Source of the DNA: Variovorax sp. PMC12
GTDB taxonomy: Bacteria; Pseudomonadota; Gammaproteobacteria; Burkholderiales; Burkholderiaceae_C
Direction: 5' to 3'
Assembly (NCBI RefSeq): GCF_003019815.1
Contig: NZ_CP027773.1
Location: 5,449,501 to 5,513,500 of the forward strand
DNA: 64,000 nt
The translations under genes were made by a program, and so were the position numbers. The notes below the pieces were generated by a model. The model saw only the letters and a list, made by a program, of their open reading frames with translations, did not search any database and was not told the DNA's origin. Below are positions 8,759 through 16,803 of the stretch, in pieces (position 1 is the stretch's first letter; each line of letters opens with the position of its first letter).

Positions 8759-9274
8759 ATGGCAGAGATCGCAAGCATCCAGCAACGGCAACAGCAGCAG
8801 CCCGGCGCTTCCACAGGCGCGGGCCGCCTGGAGGTGGTGACGTTCAAGCTGGGCGAAGAGGAATACGGGATCGACATCCAGAAGGTGCAGGAGCTGCGCG
8901 GCTACGACGCGGTGACGCGGATCGCGAACGCGCCGGAGTACATCAAGGGGGTGGTGAACCTGCGCGGGATCATCGTCCCGATCATCGACATGCGCATCAA
9001 GTTCAAGCTGGGCGACCCGACGTACGACCAGTTCACGGTGGTGATCGTGCTGAACATCGGCGGTCGCGTGGTGGGGATGGTGGTGGACAGCGTGTCGGAC
9101 GTGATCACGCTGTCGGCCGAGCAGATCAAGCCGGCGCCGGAGATGGGTTCGGTGCTGGACGCGGACTACCTGATCGGGCTGGGCACGCTGGAAGAGCGGA
9201 TGCTGATCCTGGTGGACATCGACCGGCTCATGTCGAGCCAGGAAATGGGCCTCATCGAGAAGATGGCGGCCTGA
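8759..9274 (+). CDS. cheW: Chemotaxis coupling protein CheW (copy 1)
   Basis: Couples receptors to the CheA kinase. The 171-residue product has a short Gln/Ala-rich N-terminal tail, then a single CheW domain (VVTFKLGEEEYGIDIQKVQE; VVNLRGIIVPIIDMRIKF; VVGMVVDSVSDVITL). An AGGAA ribosome site precedes the ATG. The domain is identical in protein sequence to CheW copy 2 at 16243, and the DNA differs at one base over 425 bp. It heads the receptor array. Confidence 0.96.
   Translation: MAEIASIQQRQQQQPGASTGAGRLEVVTFKLGEEEYGIDIQKVQELRGYDAVTRIANAPEYIKGVVNLRGIIVPIIDMRIKFKLGDPTYDQFTVVIVLNIGGRVVGMVVDSVSDVITLSAEQIKPAPEMGSVLDADYLIGLGTLEERMLILVDIDRLMSSQEMGLIEKMAA
8834..9258 (+). repeat. 425-bp near-identical cheW repeat, copy A
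   Basis: Bases 8834-9258 match 16321-16745 at every position except 9127 (C here, A at 16614), a silent Ile codon change (ATC/ATA). The flanking ends of the two genes differ freely. The block covers nearly the whole CheW domain and points to recent duplication or gene conversion. Both copies are in the same orientation, 7.5 kb apart. Confidence 0.9.
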
Positions 9275-9332
9275 GCTTTCTCCGGGCACCGCATAAAGAA
9301 GACACCAGAGGGTCCGAGAGGAGACAAGCCAC

Positions 9333-10898
9333 ATGAAGAATTGGAATACGAGCCGGCGCCTGGGCGCCGGATTCGCGGTCGTGCTCGCGCTGGTGGTGCT
9401 GATCGCCGGCCTGGGCGTGCTGCGCCTGCAGGCCGTGGGCGAGGCCACGAAGGAACTGGCCCGGCAGTCGCTGGTGAAGGAGCGCCTGGCCTCGGCCTGG
9501 CACTTGGGCACCACCTCCAACGGCGTGCGCACCATCTCGCTGCTCAAGAGCACCGACGCCACGGTGCAGGACTACCTGAAAAAAGGCATCACCGTCACCA
9601 GCGCCGGAATCTCCGAGACACAGAAGAAGCTCGAGGACATGCTGGTGTCCCCCGCGGAGCTGGCGCTGAGCGCCGACATCAAGAAAAAGCGCGGCGACTA
9701 CGTCGAGCTGCGCAACAAGCTGCTCAAGCTGAAGGCCGACGGCCAGCCGGAAGAGGCCGCGAAGCTCACCGACACTCAGCTGCTGCCCGTGCTCGAAACC
9801 TACGATGCCAGCATCCGCGCGATGGCCGCGCTGCAGCAGCAGCAGATCGACAGCACGGCCAGCGACATCGAAGCCCGGTACCAGTCGGGCCGCGTCTACC
9901 TCGTCGTGCTGGCGGCGCTTGCCCTGGCGCTGGGTTCGGTCATTGCATGGCTGCTGACGCGCGGCATCGTGCAGCCGATCGGCGAGGCGCTGCTCATCGC
10001 CGAGACCGTGGCGTCCGGCGACCTGAGCCAGGAATTCGAGACCGATCGCGGCGGCGACTTTGGCCGGCTGCTGCGCGGCATGGGCGACATGGAAGACACG
10101 CTGACCGACCTGGTGACGCGCATCAAGGCGTCGACCGACGCGATTGCCGTGGCGTCCCGGCAGATCGCGGCGGGCAACGAAGACCTGTCGTCGCGCACCG
10201 AACAGCAGGCCAGTTCGCTGGAGCAGACGGCCGCCTCGATGGAAGAGCTGACCTCCACGGTGAAGCAGAACGCGGACAACGCACGGCAAGCCAACCAGCT
10301 GGCCGTGTCGGCCTCCGAGGTGGCGGTGAAGGGCGGCAGCGTCGTCTCTCAAGTGGTCGACACCATGGGCTCGATCAATGCGTCGTCCAAGAAGATCGTC
10401 GACATCATCGGCGTGATCGACGGCATCGCCTTCCAGACCAACATCCTCGCGTTGAATGCGGCGGTGGAGGCCGCACGCGCCGGCGAGCAGGGCAAGGGCT
10501 TTGCCGTGGTGGCTTCCGAAGTGCGCAACCTCGCGCAGCGCTCGGCATCGGCGGCCAAGGAAATCAAGACCCTCATCGGCGACTCCGTGGAGAAGGTCGA
10601 GGAAGGCAGCAAGCAAGTCAGCGAAGCCGGCCGCACGATGGAAGAGATCGTCGGCAGCGTGCGCCGCGTGACCGACATCATGGGCGAGATCACGGCAGCG
10701 AGCCAGGAGCAGACCTCGGGCATCGAGCAGATCAACCAGGCCATCACGCAGATGGACCAGGTCACGCAGCAGAACGCCGCGCTGGTCGAGCAGGCCTCGG
10801 CCGCCGCCCAGTCGCTGCAGGAACAGGCCGACAACCTCGTCAGGGCTGTGAGCACCTTCAAGATCGACGCCGACGAGGCCGTTGCCGTGGCGGTTTGA
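9333..10898 (+). CDS. Methyl-accepting chemotaxis protein (receptor 1)
   Basis: Transmembrane chemoreceptor of 521 residues. TM1 is at about 9-31, a periplasmic helical-bundle sensor (4HB-type by character) at about 32-188, TM2 at about 189-210, then HAMP and the cytoplasmic signalling hairpin with the invariant tip FQTNILALNAAVEAARAGEQ and flanking methylation helices. There is no C-terminal xWxxF pentapeptide; it ends DEAVAVAV. Ligand unknown. A GAGGAGA ribosome site precedes the start. Confidence 0.93.
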   Translation: MKNWNTSRRLGAGFAVVLALVVLIAGLGVLRLQAVGEATKELARQSLVKERLASAWHLGTTSNGVRTISLLKSTDATVQDYLKKGITVTSAGISETQKKLEDMLVSPAELALSADIKKKRGDYVELRNKLLKLKADGQPEEAAKLTDTQLLPVLETYDASIRAMAALQQQQIDSTASDIEARYQSGRVYLVVLAALALALGSVIAWLLTRGIVQPIGEALLIAETVASGDLSQEFETDRGGDFGRLLRGMGDMEDTLTDLVTRIKASTDAIAVASRQIAAGNEDLSSRTEQQASSLEQTAASMEELTSTVKQNADNARQANQLAVSASEVAVKGGSVVSQVVDTMGSINASSKKIVDIIGVIDGIAFQTNILALNAAVEAARAGEQGKGFAVVASEVRNLAQRSASAAKEIKTLIGDSVEKVEEGSKQVSEAGRTMEEIVGSVRRVTDIMGEITAASQEQTSGIEQINQAITQMDQVTQQNAALVEQASAAAQSLQEQADNLVRAVSTFKIDADEAVAVAV

Positions 10899-10902
10899 CG
10901 AG

Positions 10903-11190
10903 GTGTTGTCCCATGCCCGCCTTTCTCCGAAGTTCGCCCTGCGCCTGGGCGCCGGCATTGCCGTGTTCTTCCTGTTGCTTGCGGCGGCGCTCGGCGTCGG
11001 TTTCCAGGCCGGCGCCGGCCTGGCGTGGGCCCGCAGCGCGATGCTGGCGATGGGCGCCGCATCGCTGCTTGCCGGAATTGTCATTGCGTGGTTCATCGCG
11101 CGCTCCTTCCACCGTTCCAGCCATAACGCGCTGAAGACCGCCAAAAGGCTGGACCGGGTTCTTCAAAACGTCAACGCAAGAGATTCCTGA
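10903..11190 (+). CDS. Small two-TM protein, chemoreceptor remnant
   Basis: About 95 residues with two hydrophobic segments: FALRLGAGIAVFFLLLAAAL resembles TM1 of the neighbouring receptors, and MLAMGAASLLAGIVIAWFIA resembles their TM2 (compare NLMLALGGFAILFGAAIAWF in receptor 2). The periplasmic sensor, HAMP and signalling domains are missing. It looks like an internally deleted receptor kept as a short open frame between receptors 1 and 2. The start is uncertain: GTG 10903, TTG 10906, or TTG 10882 inside the previous gene; an ATG near 10912 is in a different frame. Whether it is expressed is unknown. Confidence 0.5.
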   Translation: MLSHARLSPKFALRLGAGIAVFFLLLAAALGVGFQAGAGLAWARSAMLAMGAASLLAGIVIAWFIARSFHRSSHNALKTAKRLDRVLQNVNARDS

Positions 11191-11197
11191 AACACCC

Positions 11198-12931
11198 ATG
11201 CGCTCATTTCTCAATCTACGGATCGGCACCCGCCTGGGTGCCGGCTTTGCCGCCGTTCTGCTGATGCTGGCCGGGGCCATCGGCCTCGGGCTCCAGGCCA
11301 TGGGCGACGTGCAGTCGCGGCTCGAAGGCATCGTCGAGGGCAACAACGTCAGGATGGCCGCGGTCAACACGATGTCGGACGCCGTCCGCGAGATCGCCAT
11401 CCTCGACGGCAACCTGATCCTGCTGACCGAAGAAGCCGCCATGCGCGAGGAGTCGAAGAAGATCGCCAGCGCCCGCGAACGCTACACGGAAGCCCACAAG
11501 ACCTTGGAGAAGACGCTGACCGGGCCGGAAGGCAAGGCCCTGCTGGCCAGGGCCGACGAGAAGGCTGCGCTGCTCCTGCCGCTGAATTCCCAGCTGTCCG
11601 AGCTGGCGCTGCAGAACAAGAACGAGGAAGCGACGCAGGTCTTCATCACGAAGTTCCAGCCGGCCGTGCGGGGCGTGCTGGCCGAACTCGATGCCATGGA
11701 CGCCACCGAAAGCAGGCAGGCCCAAGCCGCCAACCGGGAAGCCGCCGAAGGCTATGCATGGTCGCGCAACCTGATGCTCGCGCTGGGCGGCTTCGCCATA
11801 CTGTTCGGCGCGGCCATCGCATGGTTCACCACGCGATCGATCACGCGTCCGATCGGCGAGGCCGTGCAGGTGGCCGAGAAGGTGGCCGCGGGCGACATCA
11901 CTTCGCGCATCGAAGTGCACTCGAAAGACGAGACCGGTCGGCTGATGGCCGCGCTGAAGGCGATGAACGAAAGCCTGATTCGCATCGTGCGGGACGTGCG
12001 CATGGGAACGGACACGATCGCCACGGCGTCCAGCCAGATCGCTTCCGGCAACCAGGACCTGTCGTCGCGCACGGAGCAGCAGGCCAGCTCGCTGGAGCAG
12101 ACCGCTGCCTCGATGGAACAGCTCACGAGCACGGTGAAGCAGAACGCCGACAACGCGCGCCAGGCGAACCAGCTGGCGGTTTCGGCCTCCGAAGTGGCGG
12201 TGAAGGGCGGAAGCGTCGTGTCGCAGGTGGTCGGCACGATGGGCTCCATCGACGCTTCTTCCAAGAAGATCGTGGACATCATCGGCGTGATCGACGGCAT
12301 CGCGTTCCAGACCAACATCCTGGCGCTGAATGCGGCTGTGGAAGCCGCCCGGGCCGGAGAGCAGGGCCGCGGCTTCGCGGTGGTGGCATCGGAAGTGCGC
12401 AGCCTCGCGCAGCGCTCGGCAGCGGCAGCCAAGGAAATCAAGACGCTGATCGGCGATTCCGTGGAGAAGGTCGAGGAAGGCAGCAAGCAGGTTGCCGAGG
12501 CGGGCCGCACGATGGAAGAAATCGTCGGCAGCGTGAAGCGTGTGACGGACATCATGGGCGAGATCACCGCAGCGAGCCAAGAGCAGACCTCCGGCATCGA
12601 ACAGATCAACCAGGCCATCACGCAGATGGACCAGGTGACGCAGCAGAACGCCGCGCTGGTGGAAGAGGCCTCGGCCGCCGCCCAGTCGCTGCAGGAGCAG
12701 GCCGGCAGCCTCGTGCAGACCGTGAGCATCTTCAAGATCGATGCCAATGCCGTCGCCACCGTGCGCCCCGGCTTCACCCGCATCACCCCCATCCCCCGGC
12801 CCGCGAAACCCGCGCGGCCGTTGGCGAAGCAGCCTGCCAAGGCGCTGCCCGCACGCCGTGCGCCGGCCGCCGCTCCGGCGCCGCAGTTGGCGATGGCCGG
12901 CGACCCCAAAGGCGATTGGACCGAGTTTTGA
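11198..12931 (+). CDS. Methyl-accepting chemotaxis protein (receptor 2, pentapeptide-tethered)
   Basis: Chemoreceptor of 577 residues. TM1 at about 12-32, periplasmic helical sensor (SRLEGIVEGNNVRMAAVNTM onward), TM2 at about 190-210, HAMP, signalling hairpin, then a Pro/Ala-rich linker ending DWTEF. That last pentapeptide fits the xWxxF tether for CheR/CheB (NWETF in E. coli). Its hairpin carries GTMGSIDASS where the other copies have DTMGSINASS. Seven bases after the two-TM remnant. Confidence 0.93.
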   Translation: MRSFLNLRIGTRLGAGFAAVLLMLAGAIGLGLQAMGDVQSRLEGIVEGNNVRMAAVNTMSDAVREIAILDGNLILLTEEAAMREESKKIASARERYTEAHKTLEKTLTGPEGKALLARADEKAALLLPLNSQLSELALQNKNEEATQVFITKFQPAVRGVLAELDAMDATESRQAQAANREAAEGYAWSRNLMLALGGFAILFGAAIAWFTTRSITRPIGEAVQVAEKVAAGDITSRIEVHSKDETGRLMAALKAMNESLIRIVRDVRMGTDTIATASSQIASGNQDLSSRTEQQASSLEQTAASMEQLTSTVKQNADNARQANQLAVSASEVAVKGGSVVSQVVGTMGSIDASSKKIVDIIGVIDGIAFQTNILALNAAVEAARAGEQGRGFAVVASEVRSLAQRSAAAAKEIKTLIGDSVEKVEEGSKQVAEAGRTMEEIVGSVKRVTDIMGEITAASQEQTSGIEQINQAITQMDQVTQQNAALVEEASAAAQSLQEQAGSLVQTVSIFKIDANAVATVRPGFTRITPIPRPAKPARPLAKQPAKALPARRAPAAAPAPQLAMAGDPKGDWTEF

Positions 12932-12942
12932 CACGAAAGGAC

Positions 12943-12969
12943 TCAAGTCTGGCGATCCGATGCCGATAA
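12943..12969 (+). promoter_or_regulatory. Sigma-28 promoter before receptor 3
   Basis: TCAAGTCT, an 11-base spacer, then GCCGATAA with an exact -10 box, 66 bases before the receptor 3 start. It splits the receptor array into separately promoted units and places receptor 3 and downstream genes in the FliA (late) class. Confidence 0.8.
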
Positions 12970-13035
12970 CAGGATGACGGCGTTGCCGCTTTGCGTGCAA
13001 CAGCCGCCGTCTCCCGTTATTGAAAGAAGAGAGCG

Positions 13036-14601
13036 ATGAGTTTGAAGGATCTGAAAATCGGCACGCGCCTGGGGCTCGGCTTCGCGGTGATGCTGCTGCT
13101 GATGGCTTTCATTGCCGGCACCGGCGTGCTGCGGCTGACCAATGTGGGCCATGCCACCGACGAGATGGTGGAGAAGGCGCTGGTGAAGGAGCGCCTGGCC
13201 AACGAATGGCTGAGCAACCTCAGGTCGAACACGGTGGCCAACTTCGCGATGGTCAAGACCACCGATCCCGCCATTGCCGCCTACTTCTCCAAGCTGCAGG
13301 CGGCCGGCTCGGCACGCATCAGCCCGGCGCAGAAGAAGCTCGAATCGATGCTGGACACGCCGGAGGAGAAGGCGCTGTATGCCAGGGTGTCGGCCTCGCG
13401 CGCCGTGGTGCTCGAGACGGTGGGCGTGCTCAACAAGCTCAAGGACAGCGGCCAGCTCGCCGAAGCGAACACGCTGGTCGACACCAAGTTCAGCGAAGCG
13501 CTGGGCGTGTATGGCGGCGCCGTCGAGGCGCTGGCCCAGCACCAGCGCGAGAAGATCGATGCCGCCGCCAAGCGCATCGGTGCCGACTACATGGCGGGCC
13601 GCACCACGCTGATCGTGCTGGCGTGCATCGCCGTCGTGCTCGGCGCGCTGTTCGCCTGGCGCCTGAGCGTGGGCATCGTGCGCCCGCTGGGCCACGCGCT
13701 GGAAGTGGCCGAGACCGTGGCGGCCGGCGACCTGAGCGCCGACATTCGCGTGGAAAGCCGCGACGAGGCGGGCCAGTTGATGCAGGCGCTCAAGAACATG
13801 AACGAGAGCCTGGCCAAGGTGGTGGGCGAAGTGCGTACCGGCACGGAGACGATCGCGACGGCTTCGGGGCAGATCGCCTCGGGCAACCAGGACCTGTCTT
13901 CGCGCACGGAACAGCAGGCCAGTTCGCTGGAGCAGACGGCTGCTTCGATGGAAGAGCTGACTTCGACCGTGAAACAGAACGCGGACAACGCACGTCAGGC
14001 CAACCAGCTGGCTGTGTCTGCTTCGGAAGTTGCCGTGAAGGGCGGCAGCGTCGTGTCGCAAGTGGTCGACACCATGGGCTCGATCAATGCGTCGTCCAAG
14101 AAGATCGTCGACATCATCGGCGTGATCGACGGCATCGCATTCCAGACCAACATCCTGGCGCTGAATGCGGCTGTGGAAGCGGCCCGTGCGGGTGAGCAGG
14201 GCCGCGGCTTTGCGGTGGTGGCATCGGAAGTGCGCAGCCTCGCACAGCGCTCGGCAGCAGCAGCCAAGGAGATCAAGACGCTGATCGGCGACTCCGTGGA
14301 GAAGGTCGAGGAAGGCAGCAAGCAGGTCGCCGAGGCGGGCCGCACGATGGAAGAAATCGTCGGCAGCGTGAAGCGCGTGACGGACATCATGGGCGAGATC
14401 ACCGCAGCGAGCCAGGAGCAGACCTCCGGCATCGAGCAGATCAACCAGGCCATCACGCAGATGGACCAAGTGACGCAGCAGAACGCCGCGCTGGTCGAAG
14501 AGGCCTCGGCCGCCGCCCAGTCGCTGCAGGAGCAGGCAGGCAGCCTGTCGCAAGTCGTCGGCGTGTTCCAGCTCGGCCGCAATCAACTGGCCCTGGCCTG
14601 A
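13036..14601 (+). CDS. Methyl-accepting chemotaxis protein (receptor 3)
   Basis: Chemoreceptor of 521 residues starting MSLKDLKIGTRLGLGF. TM1 at about 12-32, a periplasmic helical sensor containing ALVKERLANEWLSNLRSNTV, TM2 at about 190-210, HAMP (ALEVAETVAAGDLSADIRVE), signalling hairpin. The C-terminus ends FQLGRNQLALA without a CheR tether. The sensor resembles those of receptors 1 and 8 (shared LVKERLA motif). A sigma-28 promoter lies directly upstream. Confidence 0.93.
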   Translation: MSLKDLKIGTRLGLGFAVMLLLMAFIAGTGVLRLTNVGHATDEMVEKALVKERLANEWLSNLRSNTVANFAMVKTTDPAIAAYFSKLQAAGSARISPAQKKLESMLDTPEEKALYARVSASRAVVLETVGVLNKLKDSGQLAEANTLVDTKFSEALGVYGGAVEALAQHQREKIDAAAKRIGADYMAGRTTLIVLACIAVVLGALFAWRLSVGIVRPLGHALEVAETVAAGDLSADIRVESRDEAGQLMQALKNMNESLAKVVGEVRTGTETIATASGQIASGNQDLSSRTEQQASSLEQTAASMEELTSTVKQNADNARQANQLAVSASEVAVKGGSVVSQVVDTMGSINASSKKIVDIIGVIDGIAFQTNILALNAAVEAARAGEQGRGFAVVASEVRSLAQRSAAAAKEIKTLIGDSVEKVEEGSKQVAEAGRTMEEIVGSVKRVTDIMGEITAASQEQTSGIEQINQAITQMDQVTQQNAALVEEASAAAQSLQEQAGSLSQVVGVFQLGRNQLALA

Positions 14602-14617
14602 AAGCGAGGCCCGGATC

Positions 14618-16222
14618 ATGCGTGTCAATCTACCAGTCACCGGCATCGAATACGAACTCCCGAAGGACGCCGCCCTGGTGTCCCGCACCGACCTCAAGGG
14701 TCGCATCACGTACGTCAACCCGGCCTTCGTCGAGGCCAGCGGCTTTACCGTGGACGAGCTCATGGGCAAGGCGCACAACATCGTGCGCCATCCCGACGTG
14801 CCGCCCGAAGCCTTTGCCGACCTGTGGCAGACGCTGGGGCAGGGCCTGCCCTGGACCGGCCTCATCAAGAACCGGCGCAGCAACGGCGACTTCTACTGGG
14901 TGCTCGCGAATGTCACGCCGATCCGGCGCGACGGCCGCGTACAGGGCTACATGTCGGTGCGCAGCCGGCCCGACCGCGCTGACGTGGCCGAGGCCGATGC
15001 GCTCTACCGCCGCCTGCGCGAAGGCGGCGCCAAGGGCATCACGCTGCAGCAGGGGCAGGTGGTACAGCGCGGCTGGATGAACCCGCTGGCGCAGCTGCGG
15101 CGCATACCGGTGCGCCAGCGCGTGTTCGGCGTGACCACGGCGGCCGCGCTGCTGTCGTTCGGTTTGGGCATTGCGGGCTGGATGGAAGCGGGCCGGCTGG
15201 TCGCTTCCGCCGGTGCGCACAGCTGGCTGCCCGGTGCCGCGGCGGCCGGCGGCGTGGGCTTAGCGCTCGCATGGCTGGGGCTCGGGCAGTTCCTGGGCCG
15301 TACCGTCTTCCGTCCGCTCGACGAGGCCCTGCATGTGGCGCGGGCCATTGCCGGCGGCGATCTTGCCAAGTTCGAGATCCGTCGCGGCGACGAGATCACG
15401 GGGCTGCTGCGCGCGCTGAACCAGATGAGCGCGAACCTGTTCGCGATCGTTGCGGACGTCGGCACCAACGTGGCGGGCGTGATGTCGGCCTCGAGCCAGA
15501 TCGCCTCGGGCAACCAGGACCTGTCTTCGCGCACCGAGCAGCAGGCCAGTTCGCTGGAGCAGACGGCGGCCTCGATGGAAGAGCTCACTAGCACGGTGAA
15601 GCAGAACGCGGACAACGCGCGCCAGGCGAACCAGCTGGCCGTGTCGGCCTCGGAAGTGGCGGTGAAGGGCGGCAGCGTGGTGTCGCAGGTGGTGGACACC
15701 ATGGGCTCGATCAATGCGTCGTCCCGCAAGATCGTGGACATCATCGGCGTGATCGACGGTATCGCCTTCCAGACCAACATCCTGGCGCTGAATGCCGCTG
15801 TGGAAGCCGCACGCGCCGGCGAGCAGGGCAAAGGCTTTGCCGTGGTGGCAGCCGAGGTGCGCAGCCTCGCGCAGCGCTCTGCGGCAGCAGCCAAGGAAAT
15901 CAAGACGCTGATCGGCGATTCCGTCGAGAAGGTCGAAGCCGGCAGCAAGCAGGTCGCGGAAGCGGGCCGCACGATGGAGGAGATCGTGGGCAGCGTGCGC
16001 CGCGTGACCGACATCATGGGCGAGATCACCACCGCGAGCCAGGAGCAGACCTCCGGCATCGAGCAGATCAACCAGGCCATCGCGCAGATGGACCAGGTCA
16101 CGCAACAGAACGCCGCACTGGTCGAGGAGGCTTCGGCCACGGCGCAGTCGCTGCAGGAGCAGGCCGACGGCCTGGTCAGGGCCGTGCGCGTGTTCAGGGC
16201 CGAAGTGGCCGAGACCCATTAA
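14618..16222 (+). CDS. aer: Aer-like aerotaxis receptor with PAS domain
   Basis: Redox/energy-taxis receptor, 534 residues. The N-terminal PAS domain (about 15-115) has the Aer FAD-pocket signature YVNPAFVEASGF and IVRHPDVPPEAFADLWQTL. It is followed by two close hydrophobic segments (about 165-215) with no periplasmic domain between them, then a HAMP-like region, the signalling hairpin and no pentapeptide. In Aer the PAS domain holds FAD and senses respiratory redox state; that is family knowledge. It is 16 bases after receptor 3 and 20 bases before the second cheW. Confidence 0.9.
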   Translation: MRVNLPVTGIEYELPKDAALVSRTDLKGRITYVNPAFVEASGFTVDELMGKAHNIVRHPDVPPEAFADLWQTLGQGLPWTGLIKNRRSNGDFYWVLANVTPIRRDGRVQGYMSVRSRPDRADVAEADALYRRLREGGAKGITLQQGQVVQRGWMNPLAQLRRIPVRQRVFGVTTAAALLSFGLGIAGWMEAGRLVASAGAHSWLPGAAAAGGVGLALAWLGLGQFLGRTVFRPLDEALHVARAIAGGDLAKFEIRRGDEITGLLRALNQMSANLFAIVADVGTNVAGVMSASSQIASGNQDLSSRTEQQASSLEQTAASMEELTSTVKQNADNARQANQLAVSASEVAVKGGSVVSQVVDTMGSINASSRKIVDIIGVIDGIAFQTNILALNAAVEAARAGEQGKGFAVVAAEVRSLAQRSAAAAKEIKTLIGDSVEKVEAGSKQVAEAGRTMEEIVGSVRRVTDIMGEITTASQEQTSGIEQINQAIAQMDQVTQQNAALVEEASATAQSLQEQADGLVRAVRVFRAEVAETH

Positions 16223-16242
16223 TTTCAAACCGGAGAGAACAG

Positions 16243-16764
16243 ATGCTGACCAAGGCAAAAGACCCCTTGCAACAAGCCGCCTCGGCGCCGTCGCCTTCCA
16301 CGGGCGGCAGCCGCCTGGAAGTGGTGACGTTCAAGCTGGGCGAAGAGGAATACGGGATCGACATCCAGAAGGTGCAGGAGCTGCGCGGCTACGACGCGGT
16401 GACGCGGATCGCGAACGCGCCGGAGTACATCAAGGGGGTGGTGAACCTGCGCGGGATCATCGTCCCGATCATCGACATGCGCATCAAGTTCAAGCTGGGC
16501 GACCCGACGTACGACCAGTTCACGGTGGTGATCGTGCTGAACATCGGCGGTCGCGTGGTGGGGATGGTGGTGGACAGCGTGTCGGACGTGATCACGCTGT
16601 CGGCCGAGCAGATAAAGCCGGCGCCGGAGATGGGTTCGGTGCTGGACGCGGACTACCTGATCGGGCTGGGCACGCTGGAAGAGCGGATGCTGATCCTGGT
16701 GGACATCGACCGGCTCATGTCGAGCCAGGAAATGGGCCTCATCGAAGCGGCGGCCACCGCCTGA
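16243..16764 (+). CDS. cheW: Chemotaxis coupling protein CheW (copy 2)
   Basis: Second CheW, 173 residues, directly after the Aer-like receptor. The CheW domain is identical to copy 1; only the N-terminal tail (MLTKAKDPLQQAASAPSPST) and the last residues (EAAATA instead of EKMAA) differ. Two interchangeable coupling proteins would mainly raise CheW dosage for the many receptors. A GGAGAG ribosome site precedes the ATG. Confidence 0.95.
   Translation: MLTKAKDPLQQAASAPSPSTGGSRLEVVTFKLGEEEYGIDIQKVQELRGYDAVTRIANAPEYIKGVVNLRGIIVPIIDMRIKFKLGDPTYDQFTVVIVLNIGGRVVGMVVDSVSDVITLSAEQIKPAPEMGSVLDADYLIGLGTLEERMLILVDIDRLMSSQEMGLIEAAATA
16321..16745 (+). repeat. 425-bp near-identical cheW repeat, copy B
   Basis: Partner of 8834-9258; the single difference is A at 16614. 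The unusually low divergence, including third codon positions, contrasts with the diverged gene ends and argues for recent copying of this block. Confidence 0.9.
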
Positions 16765-16803
16765 TTTCTTGCCGCCCCGCCTTCTCCATCCAACGCCCGC
16801 ACC

